38,147 nucleotides of DNA, taken from assembly GCA_947623935.1 (NCBI GenBank), contig CANQIE010000009.1, forward strand, positions 1-38,147. The letters are read 5' to 3'. Of the stretch, positions 1-10,830 are shown one piece after another. The notes beneath the pieces were generated by a model that did not search any database, had not been told where the DNA came from, and was given only the letters and a program-made list of their open reading frames with translations. The translations under genes and the position numbers were made by a program. Numbering within the stretch: position 1 is the first letter of the stretch; the number at the start of each line of letters is the position of its first letter. This DNA comes from an uncultured Bacilli bacterium (GTDB taxonomy: Bacteria > Bacillota_I > Bacilli_A > RF39 > UBA660).

Positions 1-1008
1 GAGGGAACAAGCGGAGATAAAAGTACTTGCACCTTTTCAGGTAGGGTATATGATTGCTATTCAAATCCAGGAGAAATAAAAGTTAACTTTATAAGTGGAA
101 CTAGTAATATAGCAAGCAATAATTATATAGTACATCCAGCGTTTACATTTGGTGATGATGAATTAACAGGATTATGGTTTGCAAAATTTGAACCTAGTGA
201 TAAAGAAAAATGTACGATAGAAGATTATGCTATTGGAAGTGGCTGTGATAAGGATACATTTACTCCAGAAATAAAACCAAATGTGACTTCATGGAGAGGA
301 ATAAGATTAGCCACATCGTTTGTAGTATCCCGAAAAATGTCAAATGAAAACAAAATGGTATATGGCTTTGGAGACAATGTTGATACACATATGAGTAAGG
401 ATAGGGAATGGATATCCGTAGCCTACTTATCTCAAAGCCAATATGGAAAATATGGAAATGATGGAGAAGAAGTGTATATCAATAATTGCTCTCAATTGAT
501 AACAGGAATAGCAGGAGATACAGCAGGTGCAGGACAAAGTAATACTTGTACAAACACTTATGAAACTTTGAAAGGACAAAAAGCATCTACAACCGGAAAT
601 ATTACAGGAGTCTATGATATGAGTGGTGGATCATATGAACGTGTGATGGGTGTTTTAAGCAATGAAAATGGTATTCCAATTGTTACCTCTGAATCAGGAT
701 TTAATGGACTATTAAGCGATGGAAATACTGTATCAGGTAAAGTCGATCTTCCTGAACCAAAGTATTATGATTTATATGGAAAAAATGAAAATACTGCTTG
801 TAATAATGGAGCATGTCATGGATATGGCATATCGGAAACAGCAGGATGGAACAATGATTATTATATTTTTCCAAATACTTTCCCGTGGTTTCTTCGCAGC
901 GGTGCTATACACCACGGTGCTACATCAGGAGTATTCTTTCTCAGTTCCAACCATGGCCCGTCACAAAACGACGTTACATTCCGTATTGTACTTACTCCTA
1001 TTGAATAA
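1..1008 (+). CDS. Variable surface protein, paralog A (5' truncated by window edge)
   Basis: The frame is open from base 1 and ends at TAA 1006-1008, so 335 residues of a longer protein are visible. It is collinear with the C-terminal halves of the genes at 10971 and 36085: VHPAFTFG, LTGLWFAKFE, IKPNVTSWRGIR, the THMSKD/E-W block, AYLSQSQYGKYGN, INNCS, GQKASTTGNITGVYDMSGG, KYYDLY, then W-F-L-R-S-G ... SGVF ... FRIVL. The layout resembles formylglycine-generating-enzyme/C-type-lectin-like domains used as targets of diversity-generating retroelements (family knowledge; assignment is inference). Paired cysteines near KCT..GCD, NNCS and CNN..AC suggest an extracellular, disulfide-bonded fold. The N-terminus and promoter lie outside the window. 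An in-frame ATG at 283 is internal to the conserved domain and not a credible start. A terminator follows at 1032. Confidence 0.85.
   Translation, partial: EGTSGDKSTCTFSGRVYDCYSNPGEIKVNFISGTSNIASNNYIVHPAFTFGDDELTGLWFAKFEPSDKEKCTIEDYAIGSGCDKDTFTPEIKPNVTSWRGIRLATSFVVSRKMSNENKMVYGFGDNVDTHMSKDREWISVAYLSQSQYGKYGNDGEEVYINNCSQLITGIAGDTAGAGQSNTCTNTYETLKGQKASTTGNITGVYDMSGGSYERVMGVLSNENGIPIVTSESGFNGLLSDGNTVSGKVDLPEPKYYDLYGKNENTACNNGACHGYGISETAGWNNDYYIFPNTFPWFLRSGAIHHGATSGVFFLSSNHGPSQNDVTFRIVLTPIE
886..1002 (+). other. Candidate hypervariable region of paralog A (VR-A)
   Basis: The last ~38 codons from Trp 886-888 differ in composition from the gene body. By hand count about 25 of 114 bases are A and 54 of 114 are G or C. 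NNC/NNT codons abound (CAC CAC, TCC AAC CAT GGC, AAC GAC). Fixed anchors are W-F-L-R, SGVF and FRIVL; residues between them share nothing with the paralogs. This fits a DGR variable region in which template adenines (AAC codons) were randomised. It is the least extreme of the three. Confidence 0.55.
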
Positions 1009-1031
1009 TAAAAAAATTGATTTTAATTTTT

Positions 1032-1067
1032 AAAACCTATCTTTTTATGAGATAGGTTTTATTTTAT
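1032..1067 (+). terminator. Intrinsic terminator after paralog A
   Basis: AAAACCTATC (1032-1041) pairs with GATAGGTTTT (1051-1060) around a 9-base loop, followed by ATTTTAT. Confidence 0.75.
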
Positions 1068-1076
1068 AAAAATCTG

Positions 1077-1105
1077 TTGCAATTTAGATTTAATTGTTAT
1101 ATGAT
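1077..1105 (+). promoter_or_regulatory. Sigma-A-type promoter of spoVG
   Basis: TTGCAA (1077-1082), 17-base spacer, TATGAT (1100-1105), about 37 bases before the ATG. In Bacillus subtilis spoVG is a SigH target; what I see here fits the vegetative consensus better. Confidence 0.55.
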
Positions 1106-1141
1106 ATAAGTGTAAAGTTTTACTTTAAGGAGGGACAAGAT

Positions 1142-1429
1142 ATGAAGATTACATCAGTCAACGTTCGTAAGATTGAAAAAGAAGGATCACGTATGAAAGG
1201 AATTGCATCTGTTCTATTAGATGACAGTTTTGCAGTTCATGATATTCGTATCATCGAAGGTGACAATGGATTATTCATCGCTATGCCAAGTCGTAAGACT
1301 GCAACAGGTGGATATAGAGATATTGCTCATCCAATTAATCCAGAAGTTCGTTCAATGTTTGAAGACGCTATTCTTGAAGCATATGAAAATGCTGAAGAAC
1401 CAGCTGAAACTGAAACGGAAGAAGAATAA
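1142..1429 (+). CDS. spoVG: SpoVG family RNA/DNA-binding regulator
   Basis: A 95-residue protein matching Spo[13 protein letters not shown] start, [19 protein letters not shown], then [11 protein letters not shown] and a Y-R-D-I-A-H-P-I-N block, the most conserved part of the family. SpoVG proteins bind nucleic acid and affect sporulation, septation and virulence regulators in Firmicutes (established knowledge). ATG 1142 is chosen because AAGGAGG lies 8 bases upstream; a GTG/TTG-type extension to 1094 has no ribosome site. The last ~14 residues are Glu-rich. It is monocistronic, with its own promoter and terminator, and sits just upstream of yabP. Confidence 0.95.
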   Translation: MKITSVNVRKIEKEGSRMKGIASVLLDDSFAVHDIRIIEGDNGLFIAMPSRKTATGGYRDIAHPINPEVRSMFEDAILEAYENAEEPAETETEEE

Positions 1430-1438
1430 GAATGTTAG

Positions 1439-1464
1439 GACAAGCTTAATGCTTGTCTTTTTTT
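1439..1464 (+). terminator. Intrinsic terminator after spoVG
   Basis: GACAAGC (1439-1445) pairs with GCTTGTC (1451-1457), loop TTAAT, then seven T. Confidence 0.9.
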
Positions 1465-1466
1465 CT

Positions 1467-1495
1467 GTTCTATTTATCTATTTATTGCATACCCT
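1467..1495 (+). promoter_or_regulatory. Possible SigE-like promoter of yabP-yabQ
   Basis: CATACCCT (1488-1495) resembles the SigE -10 element (CATACAnT), with an A/T-rich GTTCTATT about 13 bases upstream. In Bacillus subtilis yabP is transcribed by SigE in the mother cell. Weak match; no clear sigma-A promoter competes in this 50-base gap. Confidence 0.25.
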
Positions 1496-1513
1496 TTACT
1501 AGGAGGCAATCAT

Positions 1514-1807
1514 ATGGATAAAGAAAATCAAACCATACATAACTATAATCATGGAATTACTATTATAGAAAGAAAAAGTGCATTAATCTCAGGTGTTAAA
1601 AAAATTGAAAGTTTTGATGACGAAGAATTCTTGATGGATACAGTCATGGGCATGCTAGTCGTTAAAGGAGAAGGACTAGAGCTACTCAAATTAGATACTT
1701 TACAGGGAAATGTATCCATCAAAGGGCTTATAAAATCACTTGCCTATATTGAAGAAGGAACCAAAAAAGACAAAGAAAATAGTATTATTAATCGCTTATT
1801 TAAATAA
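1514..1807 (+). CDS. yabP: YabP-family sporulation protein
   Basis: A 97-residue soluble protein with the YabP/YqfC pattern: an N-terminal N-H-x-I-x-I-x-x-R-K stretch, a V-K-K-I-E-S-F-D-D-E-E-F strand/turn, then T-x-M-G-x-L-x-V-K-G-E-G-L-E-L-L-K-L-D and a G-x-I-K-S-L-x-Y end. YabP is needed for spore formation in Bacillus and related forms (established). AGGAGG lies 8 bases before ATG 1514. Its stop overlaps the next start (TAATG), so it is translationally coupled to yabQ. With yabQ it is the best direct sign that the host can sporulate. Confidence 0.85.
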   Translation: MDKENQTIHNYNHGITIIERKSALISGVKKIESFDDEEFLMDTVMGMLVVKGEGLELLKLDTLQGNVSIKGLIKSLAYIEEGTKKDKENSIINRLFK

Positions 1808-2115
1808 TGCTTTTAGAAACACAAATACAATCAATGATCTATTCCTTTGTCTATGGACTCTTCTTTTCTTTTTTATTAAATTTAAATTATCGAATTCTTT
1901 TTTCTAGTAAAAAAATTATTCAAATACTTGGAAATCTTTTCTTTATAATCGATAATGTGCTGTTATACTTTATTCTCTTAAGATATATTAACGAGGGAAT
2001 GTTACATACCTACTTTTTAATCCTTTTAATCTTAGGTTTTTATGTAGGAAATTTTACAACCAAAAAGATACGTTATAAGAAATGGTTTTCTTGGCTTCGA
2101 AAGAATCAAAAATGA
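1807..2115 (+). CDS. yabQ: YabQ-like spore cortex membrane protein
   Basis: A 102-residue hydrophobic protein with three or so membrane segments (around residues 8-26, 37-58 and 65-82) and a basic C-terminus (K-K-I-R-Y-K-K-W). Size, topology and position right after yabP identify it as YabQ, required for spore cortex assembly in Bacillus; the sequence itself is weakly conserved. The start shares one base with the yabP stop and has no separate strong ribosome site, as expected for coupling. Its 3' end forms the first arm of a terminator. Confidence 0.75.
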   Translation: MLLETQIQSMIYSFVYGLFFSFLLNLNYRILFSSKKIIQILGNLFFIIDNVLLYFILLRYINEGMLHTYFLILLILGFYVGNFTTKKIRYKKWFSWLRKNQK

Positions 2116-2125
2116 TTCTTTTTTT
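2100..2125 (+). terminator. Intrinsic terminator overlapping the yabQ stop
   Basis: AAAGAATCA (2100-2108) pairs with TGATTCTTT (2113-2121), followed by T to 2125. The TGA stop is part of the stem. Confidence 0.8.
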
Positions 2126-2171
2126 CTTGACAATTATTTTTGTAAAATTATGAAAAGAATTGTCTATTGTA

Positions 2172-2201
2172 TTGAAAAGATTTTTTTCTTTATACTATAA
2201 T
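2172..2201 (+). promoter_or_regulatory. Promoter of the divIC-tilS-ftsH operon
   Basis: TTGAAA (2172-2177), 18-base spacer, TATAAT (2196-2201). A TTGACA at 2127-2132 just after the yabQ terminator has no good -10 partner. Confidence 0.6.
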
Positions 2202-2226
2202 ATATGTTAGAAAAGTGGGTGAAAAT

Positions 2227-2523
2227 ATGGCTAGGAAAAGAAGTCAAATTAAGACTAAAAGACGTCTTATCTTTTTAGTAAGTACTTCGTTAGTTATTGT
2301 TTTCACAGTGCTTTTTACCATTGGTGGGTATTGGGTAGATATTATTTCGAAATATAAAGAAAAACAAGTATTAGAGCAACAATTAGTTGATTTAAAAAAT
2401 GAAGAAGCTGTTTTAAAAGTAGATGTAGAGAAATTAAAAGACTCTGATTACATTGCAAGATATGCAAGAGAAAAATATCTTTATTCCAAAGAAGGAGAAT
2501 TTATTATTAAAATTCCTGAATAA
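2227..2523 (+). CDS. divIC: DivIC/FtsL-type septum formation initiator
   Basis: A 98-residue bitopic membrane protein: basic N-terminus (R-K-R-S-Q-I-K-T-K-R-R), one membrane segment (about residues 14-36), then a coiled coil (K-E-K-Q-V-L-E-Q-Q-L-V-D-L-K-N-E-E) and the D-S-D-Y-I-A-R-Y-A-R-E-K motif typical of the septum-initiator family. These proteins form the FtsL-DivIC-DivIB complex at the division septum (established). ATG 2227 is preferred over GTG 2215 because the GTGGGTGA stretch is then the ribosome site. It sits directly upstream of tilS and ftsH, as divIC does in Bacillus. I cannot separate DivIC from FtsL on sequence alone; synteny favours DivIC. Confidence 0.85.
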   Translation: MARKRSQIKTKRRLIFLVSTSLVIVFTVLFTIGGYWVDIISKYKEKQVLEQQLVDLKNEEAVLKVDVEKLKDSDYIARYAREKYLYSKEGEFIIKIPE

Positions 2524-2541
2524 CAAGATGTGGGGGAAATT

Positions 2542-3867
2542 ATGCAAGAGAAGGTATTAGCATTTTTAAATAAATATCATGTTACCGAAGAAGATTGTTT
2601 AGTAGTAGGTGTATCAGGGGGACCTGATTCACTTACGTTATTAGCGATACTTAAGGAGTTATCAAAAAAGATTCCTTATTCTTTAGTGTGTGCTCATGTC
2701 AATCATAATGTGCGTAAAGTAAGTGCGAAAGAAAAAATTTTTGTAGAAGATTGGTGTAAAAAACACGATATTGTGTTTGAATCGATGACCATTGAAAAAT
2801 ATGGAGATGATAATTTCCATAACGAAGCAAGGAACTTGCGTTACCAATTTTTTGAAAGTTTAGTCCATAAATATCATGCATCTTATTTAGTAACAGCCCA
2901 TCATGGAGACGATTTGATGGAAACGATTTTGATGCGGATTGTAAGAGGATCAACCCTTAAAGGCTATAGTGGCTTTAGTGAATATGTAGATATGGGTGAT
3001 TATGCTATTTTAAGACCATTTATTTCTTTTACCAAAGAAGAGATTACAAAGTATGCGGTTAAAAATAAGATTCCATATGTCATTGATAAATCCAATTTTA
3101 AAAGCAAATATACAAGGAATCGGTACCGTAAAGAAGTTCTTCCTTTTTTACGAAAAGAAGATCCGCTAGTACACGAGAAATTCTTAAAGTTTAGTCGTCT
3201 TTTAGGAGAATACAATGACTTTATTGATCGTGAGACCAAGAAGGCTTTATCAAAAGTATATCAAGATAATGTCTTATCGATTTCGAAATACGAAGAGTTA
3301 GAACCTTTATTAAAGACCGAAGTCATTCATTCCATTTTAGAGCAAGTCTATCAAGATGATTTAATGCTTATTAACGATCGACATGTCAGTTTGATTAAAG
3401 AATTAATTGCATCTAGAAAGAGTAATGCCTTTATCTATTTACCGAATGAAGTAAAAGTGGTTAAGAGCTATGATGAAGTACGCCTAATTGTGGAAACAGG
3501 AGAAGTCGCTAGTTACGAAATAGAACTTATTGATTATGCTTTTCTTCCGAATGGAAAACATTTAGAGCTTGTGAATGAATGTGAAGAAAATGATAATAAT
3601 ATTTGTAGATTAGATAGTAGTGAAATTAGCTTGCCTCTTTATGTAAGGACCAGGAAGCATGGCGATAAAATGGAACTTTTAGGAACAAAAGGGCACCGTA
3701 AAATTAAGAATATTATGATTGATAAAAAAATTCCGATGGATGAAAGAGAACTTTGGCCTGTGGTCATTGATTCCAAAGGCGTCATCGTGTGGTTACCAGG
3801 CCTTAAAAAAAGTAAATTTAATAAGACAAAACAAAGTAAGTGTGATATAATAATAAAATATTATTAA
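2542..3867 (+). CDS. tilS: tRNA(Ile)-lysidine synthetase
   Basis: A 441-residue enzyme that converts C34 of the CAU-anticodon tRNA(Ile) to lysidine using ATP and lysine, letting it read AUA. The PP-loop SGGPDS is at residues 25-30, followed by the family's A-H-V-N-H-N-x-R and T-A-H-H-G-D-D-x-x-E-T-I-L-M-R blocks. The C-terminal TilS domain with R-T-R-K-x-G-D-K-M is also present. Start ATG 2542 follows GGGGGAA; GTG 2530 overlaps that site. The gene lies 18 bases after divIC and 16 before ftsH, one operon. Length is normal. Confidence 0.96.
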   Translation: MQEKVLAFLNKYHVTEEDCLVVGVSGGPDSLTLLAILKELSKKIPYSLVCAHVNHNVRKVSAKEKIFVEDWCKKHDIVFESMTIEKYGDDNFHNEARNLRYQFFESLVHKYHASYLVTAHHGDDLMETILMRIVRGSTLKGYSGFSEYVDMGDYAILRPFISFTKEEITKYAVKNKIPYVIDKSNFKSKYTRNRYRKEVLPFLRKEDPLVHEKFLKFSRLLGEYNDFIDRETKKALSKVYQDNVLSISKYEELEPLLKTEVIHSILEQVYQDDLMLINDRHVSLIKELIASRKSNAFIYLPNEVKVVKSYDEVRLIVETGEVASYEIELIDYAFLPNGKHLELVNECEENDNNICRLDSSEISLPLYVRTRKHGDKMELLGTKGHRKIKNIMIDKKIPMDERELWPVVIDSKGVIVWLPGLKKSKFNKTKQSKCDIIIKYY

Positions 3868-3883
3868 GCAAGGAGGAAAAAAC

Positions 3884-5854
3884 ATGAATCGTAAAACAGT
3901 AAAAAGAGGATTACTTCCTTATGTATTTTTACTTGTATTAATGTTAGGAGTTTTTTACTTTATCAATGTTTTAAATCAAAAAGTAAATGTCTTAACCTAT
4001 GATGAATTATTATCAAAATTACAAAGTGGAGAAGTTACAGAAGTATTGGTAACGCCAAAAGAGAGAGCCTTAATTTATGAAGTTAGAGGATCGTTAAAAA
4101 GTTATCAAGAAAATGAATCTTTCTATGCAAGAGTTCCTTTAAGTGATGAAGTGATGAAAACCATGCTTGATGCTTATCAAAATCATCCTTTCACTTTTGA
4201 TACAGAAGCAGATCCTGAATCAAGTTCTCTATTATTGATTCTAGTAAATGTAGTACCACTTCTCTTATTGGGAGGAATCTTTATCTTCTTCTTTACAAGA
4301 CAAGTCAATAGTTCGAATAAGTCTCTTGATTTTGGAAAGAGTAAAGCTCAATTAAGTAGTGATAAAAACAAAGTCACTTTTAATGATGTGGCTGGTCTTA
4401 AAGAAGAAAAAGAAGAAGTCAAAGAATTAATTGATTTCTTAAAGAATCCAAAACGTTTCCAAAAATTAGGAGCTAGAATTCCTAAAGGAGTCCTTTTAGT
4501 AGGTCCTCCCGGAACTGGTAAAACTTTACTTGCTCGTGCGGTTGCAGGAGAAGCGAATGTTCCTTTCTACTACATTAGTGGTTCAGACTTTGTAGAACTC
4601 TTTGTAGGTGTTGGAGCAAGCCGTGTAAGAGATATGTTTAAACAAGCTAAACACAATGCACCATGTCTTATCTTTATCGATGAAATTGATGCCGTTGGAA
4701 GACAACGTGGAACAGGACTTGGTGGAGGACACGATGAACGTGAACAAACCCTTAACCAATTATTAACCGAGATGGATGGGTTTGGTGCCAATGAAGGAAT
4801 CATCGTTATTGCTGCTACCAACCGTGCCGATGTATTGGATCCAGCTCTTCTTCGTCCAGGACGTTTTGACCGTCAAGTAACAGTTGGACTTCCAGATGTA
4901 AGAGAACGTGAGGATATTTTAAAAGTCCATGCTAGAAACAAAGTATTAAGTCGTAATGTCGACCTTAAAAATATTGCCAAAAGAACCCCTGGTTTTAGTG
5001 GAGCAGATCTTGAAAACTTACTCAATGAAGCTGCTTTACTTGCCGTAAGAAGAAATAAAGAACAAATCACTTTAAGTGATATTGATGATGCAACGGATCG
5101 TGTTATTGCAGGTCCTGCTAAAACAAGTCGTAAATACACGGATCACGAAAAAGAACTCGTTGCTTATCATGAATCAGGTCATGCTGTAATTGGATTAAAA
5201 CTTAGAAGTGCAGAAGAAGTACAAAAGATTACCATTATTCCCCATGGTAGTGCAGGTGGATACACCATGTCTTTACCAAAAGAAGAAAGATATTTTGCCA
5301 CCCGTTCAGAATTAATTGAGCAAATCACCGGTCTTCTTGCAGGTCGTGTTTCGGAAGAAATTCACTTTGGAGAAGTATCAACAGGTGCTCATAACGACTT
5401 TGAAAGAGCTACGAAGATTGCTCGTGCTATGGTTACCGAATATGGTATGAGTGATTTAGGACCTGTTCAATTAGAACAACAAGAAGGTGGCGTCTTCTTA
5501 GGAAGAGATTACAATAAGACACGTAACTTCTCTAACGAAGTAGCCCATGAAATCGATATTGAAATGCGTAAGATTATCGATGAATGTTATCAAGATGCCA
5601 AGAAAGTATTGCTTGAAAATCAAGATCTTGTAAAACTTCTTGCTGATACCTTGATTGAACATGAAACACTTACCAAAGAACAAATCGATTACTTAGTTGA
5701 GCATAAAACTTTACCTCCAGAAGATATCGTTGTAGAGGAAGAAGAAAAAACTTCGGTAACGGAACTTCGTAAACAGGCAAGAGAGTTAGGTATCAAAGGT
5801 TATACAAAAATGACCGAAGAAGAATTAGAAGAAGAGATTAAAAAGCATCAATAG
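3884..5854 (+). CDS. ftsH: ATP-dependent zinc metalloprotease FtsH
   Basis: A 656-residue membrane AAA+ protease that degrades membrane and regulatory proteins. Two membrane segments (about 10-29 and 115-137) flank an external domain. Walker A GPPGTGKT is at 207-214 and Walker B LIFIDE at 262-267. The second region of homology with its R-P-G-R-F-D-R arginines is near 311-330, and the zinc site HESGH is at 429-433. AAGGAGG precedes ATG 3884. Odd feature: the last 33 residues (624-656) form a separate short domain, with the pattern L-R-K[18 protein letters not shown], resembling Rho-N/SAP-like helix-extension-helix modules. Most FtsH proteins end in an unstructured tail instead. Confidence 0.98.
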   Translation: MNRKTVKRGLLPYVFLLVLMLGVFYFINVLNQKVNVLTYDELLSKLQSGEVTEVLVTPKERALIYEVRGSLKSYQENESFYARVPLSDEVMKTMLDAYQNHPFTFDTEADPESSSLLLILVNVVPLLLLGGIFIFFFTRQVNSSNKSLDFGKSKAQLSSDKNKVTFNDVAGLKEEKEEVKELIDFLKNPKRFQKLGARIPKGVLLVGPPGTGKTLLARAVAGEANVPFYYISGSDFVELFVGVGASRVRDMFKQAKHNAPCLIFIDEIDAVGRQRGTGLGGGHDEREQTLNQLLTEMDGFGANEGIIVIAATNRADVLDPALLRPGRFDRQVTVGLPDVREREDILKVHARNKVLSRNVDLKNIAKRTPGFSGADLENLLNEAALLAVRRNKEQITLSDIDDATDRVIAGPAKTSRKYTDHEKELVAYHESGHAVIGLKLRSAEEVQKITIIPHGSAGGYTMSLPKEERYFATRSELIEQITGLLAGRVSEEIHFGEVSTGAHNDFERATKIARAMVTEYGMSDLGPVQLEQQEGGVFLGRDYNKTRNFSNEVAHEIDIEMRKIIDECYQDAKKVLLENQDLVKLLADTLIEHETLTKEQIDYLVEHKTLPPEDIVVEEEEKTSVTELRKQARELGIKGYTKMTEEELEEEIKKHQ

Positions 5855-5866
5855 GATGCTTTTTTT
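5841..5866 (+). terminator. Intrinsic terminator overlapping the ftsH stop
   Basis: AAAAGCATC (5841-5849) pairs with GATGCTTTT (5855-5863); the loop holds the TAG stop; T-run to 5866. Confidence 0.85.
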
Positions 5867-5905
5867 CTTTGTTATTTTGTGATAAAATGTTGAAAGGTGA
5901 TTTTT

Positions 5906-6890
5906 ATGCCGTGGAAAATAGGAAATGTAGAAATTCAAAATAGAGTGGTACTTGCCCCAATGGCAGGTGTGGGGAATGCCAGTTTTCGAAAGATTATTAA
6001 AGAGATGGGAGCGGGTCTTATCTACTGTGAAATGGTAAGCGATAAAGCCCTTTTCTATCAAAATAAAAAAACCGTTGATATGCTTTATATGGAAGAAGTA
6101 GAAAGACCTATTGTCCAACAAATTTTTGGGAATGACATTGAATCTTTTGTAGCAGCAAGTAAGTTTATTTATGAAAATATGAAACCGGATATCATCGATA
6201 TTAATATGGGATGTCCCGTTCCAAAAGTAGCCGTTCATGCCCAAGCAGGGGCAGCGCTCTTAAAAGATCCAGCTAAAATATATGAAATCGTAAAAGCAGT
6301 AGTTGAAAGTGTGCCTATTCCAGTAACGGTCAAAATTAGAAGTGGTTGGGACAGCGAACATATTAATGCAGTAGAAGTAGCTAAAGTTGTGGAGAAAGCC
6401 GGGGCTAGTGCCATTGCAGTTCATCCAAGGACTAGAAGTCAAGGTTATAGTGGGAAAGCGGATTGGAACATCATTAAAAAAGTCAAAGATGCCGTATCTA
6501 TTCCCGTGATTGGAAATGGGGATGTAACGAGTCCTATCCTTGCTAAAAAGATGCTCGATGAAACGGGATGTGATGCGGTTATGATAGGCCGCGGCGTATT
6601 AGGAAATCCTTGGCTCATTAAACAGACGGTTGCCTATTTAGAAAACGGTATTCTACTACCTGACCCTACGCCTCAAGAAAAAATTGATATGTGCTTACAT
6701 CACTTAGATTACCTAGTTAAATTAAAGGATGAAAAAGTTGCTCGCTTAGAAATACGAAATCACATTGTATGGTATTTAAAAGGTCTAAAAGGAGCCAACG
6801 CGGTGAAAAAGAAAATCTTTTCTCTTCCTACGATTAATGATATAATCGAGGTGTTAGAAAGTTATAAAAAAGAGATTATGGAGGCGTCCG

Positions 6891-6898
<8 letters not shown>
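5906..6898 (+). CDS. dusB: tRNA-dihydrouridine synthase
   Basis: A 330-residue FMN TIM-barrel enzyme reducing uridine to dihydrouridine in tRNA with NADPH. Family marks are V-V-L-A-P-M-A-G-V near the N-terminus, D-I-N-M-G-C-P with the catalytic Cys, V-K-I-R-S-G-W-D, A-V-H-P-R-T-R-S-Q-G-Y-S-G, and the phosphate-binding I-G-N-G-D-V and M-I-G-R-G. ATG 5906 is chosen, with AAAGGTGA five bases upstream; GTG 5897 lies inside that site. The gene is just after ftsH, as in Bacillus, and overlaps the next gene by 8 bases. An extended -10-like TGTGATAAAAT near 5879-5888 may drive it. Confidence 0.93.
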
Positions 6899-9250
<2,352 letters not shown>

Positions 9251-9252
9251 CC

Positions 9253-9280
9253 AAAAACCACCTTAAAAAGTGGTTTTTTT
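9253..9280 (+). terminator. Intrinsic terminator after lysS
   Basis: AAAAACCAC (9253-9261) pairs with GTGGTTTTT (9270-9278) and continues into a T-run. Confidence 0.85.
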
Positions 9281-9301
9281 GTATTTTTTTTCTTGAAATT
9301 A

Positions 9302-9330
9302 TTGGTATTTTTAAATCCTTGTTGTATAAT
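9302..9330 (+). promoter_or_regulatory. Promoter of the YfcC-like gene
   Basis: TTGGTA (9302-9307), 17-base spacer, TATAAT (9325-9330), 17 bases before ATG 9348. Confidence 0.55.
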
Positions 9331-9347
9331 GAAGATGGGAGGATTTT

Positions 9348-10778
9348 ATGAAAAAACATAATTTGTTAAAAGTAATTTTAATTACTATTGTGGTTGCTTT
9401 GCTATTAACTTGGTTGTTGCCAACAACGAGTACACAAATGGATTCGTATGGGCAATATACGGTTATTGAAGGAGCAAGAGAACAATTGGGACTACTTGAT
9501 TTGTTCACTTATCCAACATTAACATTATATTACTTCACTACTGTATTTGTATTTGTGTTAGTAACAGGTGCATTCTACGGAGTGTTATCTAAAACAAGTG
9601 CTTATCGTAATTTGCTTGATAAGATTGTTAAAAAATTTAAAGGAAAGGAATCTATTTTTCTTGCGTTAACGATTTTCTGTATTGCTATTCTTACATCTCT
9701 TTCAGGACTTAACTATGCAATGCTTTTCTTATTCCCAATGGTGATTTCAGTCATCTTACTCATGGGTTATAATAAGTTAGTTGCAGCATCTGTTACGGTG
9801 GGTTCTCTATTAGTTGGTATCATGGGAACTACTTATGGTTTAGAAAATTTAGGAGGCATGACTTCTTACTTAGGATTAACCGCTCAATCAGAAATTTTAA
9901 CCAAAGTATTAATTCTTGCTGTGGGTATTGTTCTACTTGTATTCTTTGTTTTAACAACAGCTAAGAAAAACAAAAGTAAAAATAAGAATGAATTAATTGC
10001 ATCCTATGTTCCGGAAGCTAAAGATAAAAAGAAAAGTGTTTGGCCTCTAGTTGTTATTTTTGACCTTACTTTATTAGTCATGGTTCTTGCTTATATTCCA
10101 TGGGAAAGCGCATTCAATATTACTTTATTTAGCGATATTGCAGATTGGATTTCAAATTTCTCTATTTTTAATTTTCCAATTTTATCTAAAGTATTAGGAA
10201 CAATTTTACCTTATGGACAATGGACATCTTTAACTCAAACACCATTCTTTAATTTAGCAAGTATTATTTTAATTGCTTCTGTACTAGTTGCATTATGTTC
10301 TAAATTAAAACTTAATGATTATTTAGAAGGAGCTATAAGTGGAGTTAAGAAAGCACTTAAACCAGCCTTAATTATGATGGCACTTTATACTGTATTACTT
10401 ATCATGACATTCCATCCAGTACAATTAACCATCTATAAAGCCATTTTAGGATTATCTAAAGGATTTAATATTGTTACCATGGGAGTAGTTGGTATCCTTG
10501 CATCTATCCTTAATGTAGATATGGCATATACGGCACAAGGTATCTTACCTTATGTAACGTTAATCTTTACAGATACAACCTATTATCCATTAATTGCTGT
10601 TATGCTTCAATCACTTTATGCTACAACCATGTTATTAGCACCTACTAGTGTAATCCTTATGGGGACACTTGCTTACTTAAATGTTTCTTACAAAGATTGG
10701 CTTAAATATGTTTGGAAATTAGTAGTAGCTTTATTTGCATTACTATTCATTATATTTACAATTCTATTACTTGTTTAG
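9348..10778 (+). CDS. YfcC/C4-dicarboxylate-carrier-like membrane transporter
   Basis: A 476-residue polytopic membrane protein with roughly 11-12 hydrophobic segments. The start (L-L-T-W-L-L-P after the first helix, then a short external loop), an L-T-S-L-S-G-L-N-Y stretch and a central charged cytoplasmic loop near 205-225 are reminiscent of the YfcC/ArcD-like anion or amino-acid carrier group. Assignment is by overall look only; substrate unknown. GGGAGG precedes ATG 9348. It is monocistronic between the lysS terminator and a UUCG-loop terminator at 10798. No partner gene hints at a substrate. Confidence 0.6.
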   Translation: MKKHNLLKVILITIVVALLLTWLLPTTSTQMDSYGQYTVIEGAREQLGLLDLFTYPTLTLYYFTTVFVFVLVTGAFYGVLSKTSAYRNLLDKIVKKFKGKESIFLALTIFCIAILTSLSGLNYAMLFLFPMVISVILLMGYNKLVAASVTVGSLLVGIMGTTYGLENLGGMTSYLGLTAQSEILTKVLILAVGIVLLVFFVLTTAKKNKSKNKNELIASYVPEAKDKKKSVWPLVVIFDLTLLVMVLAYIPWESAFNITLFSDIADWISNFSIFNFPILSKVLGTILPYGQWTSLTQTPFFNLASIILIASVLVALCSKLKLNDYLEGAISGVKKALKPALIMMALYTVLLIMTFHPVQLTIYKAILGLSKGFNIVTMGVVGILASILNVDMAYTAQGILPYVTLIFTDTTYYPLIAVMLQSLYATTMLLAPTSVILMGTLAYLNVSYKDWLKYVWKLVVALFALLFIIFTILLLV

Positions 10779-10797
10779 AAAAAGAAATTTTCAAAAG

Positions 10798-10830
10798 ACC
10801 TAACTTCGGTTGGGTTTTTTCTTTTGAAAA
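10798..10830 (+). terminator. Terminator after the transporter, UUCG loop
   Basis: ACCTAAC (10798-10804), loop TTCG, GTTGGGT (10809-10815), then T. Outer arms TTTTCAAAAGA (10788-10798) and TCTTTTGAAAA (10820-10830) extend the symmetry, so it may work in both directions. Confidence 0.85.

Noticed and set aside
283-1008. ATG 283 as the true start of paralog A
   Set aside because: The frame and similarity to the paralogs continue upstream to base 1, so the gene is cut by the window edge.
719-1033. A 104-codon frame overlapping the end of paralog A
   Set aside because: It is an out-of-frame shadow of the conserved gene, with no ribosome site.
2127-2155. TTGACA after the yabQ terminator as the divIC promoter
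   Set aside because: No acceptable -10 at 16-18 bases; TTGAAA/TATAAT at 2172-2201 is better.
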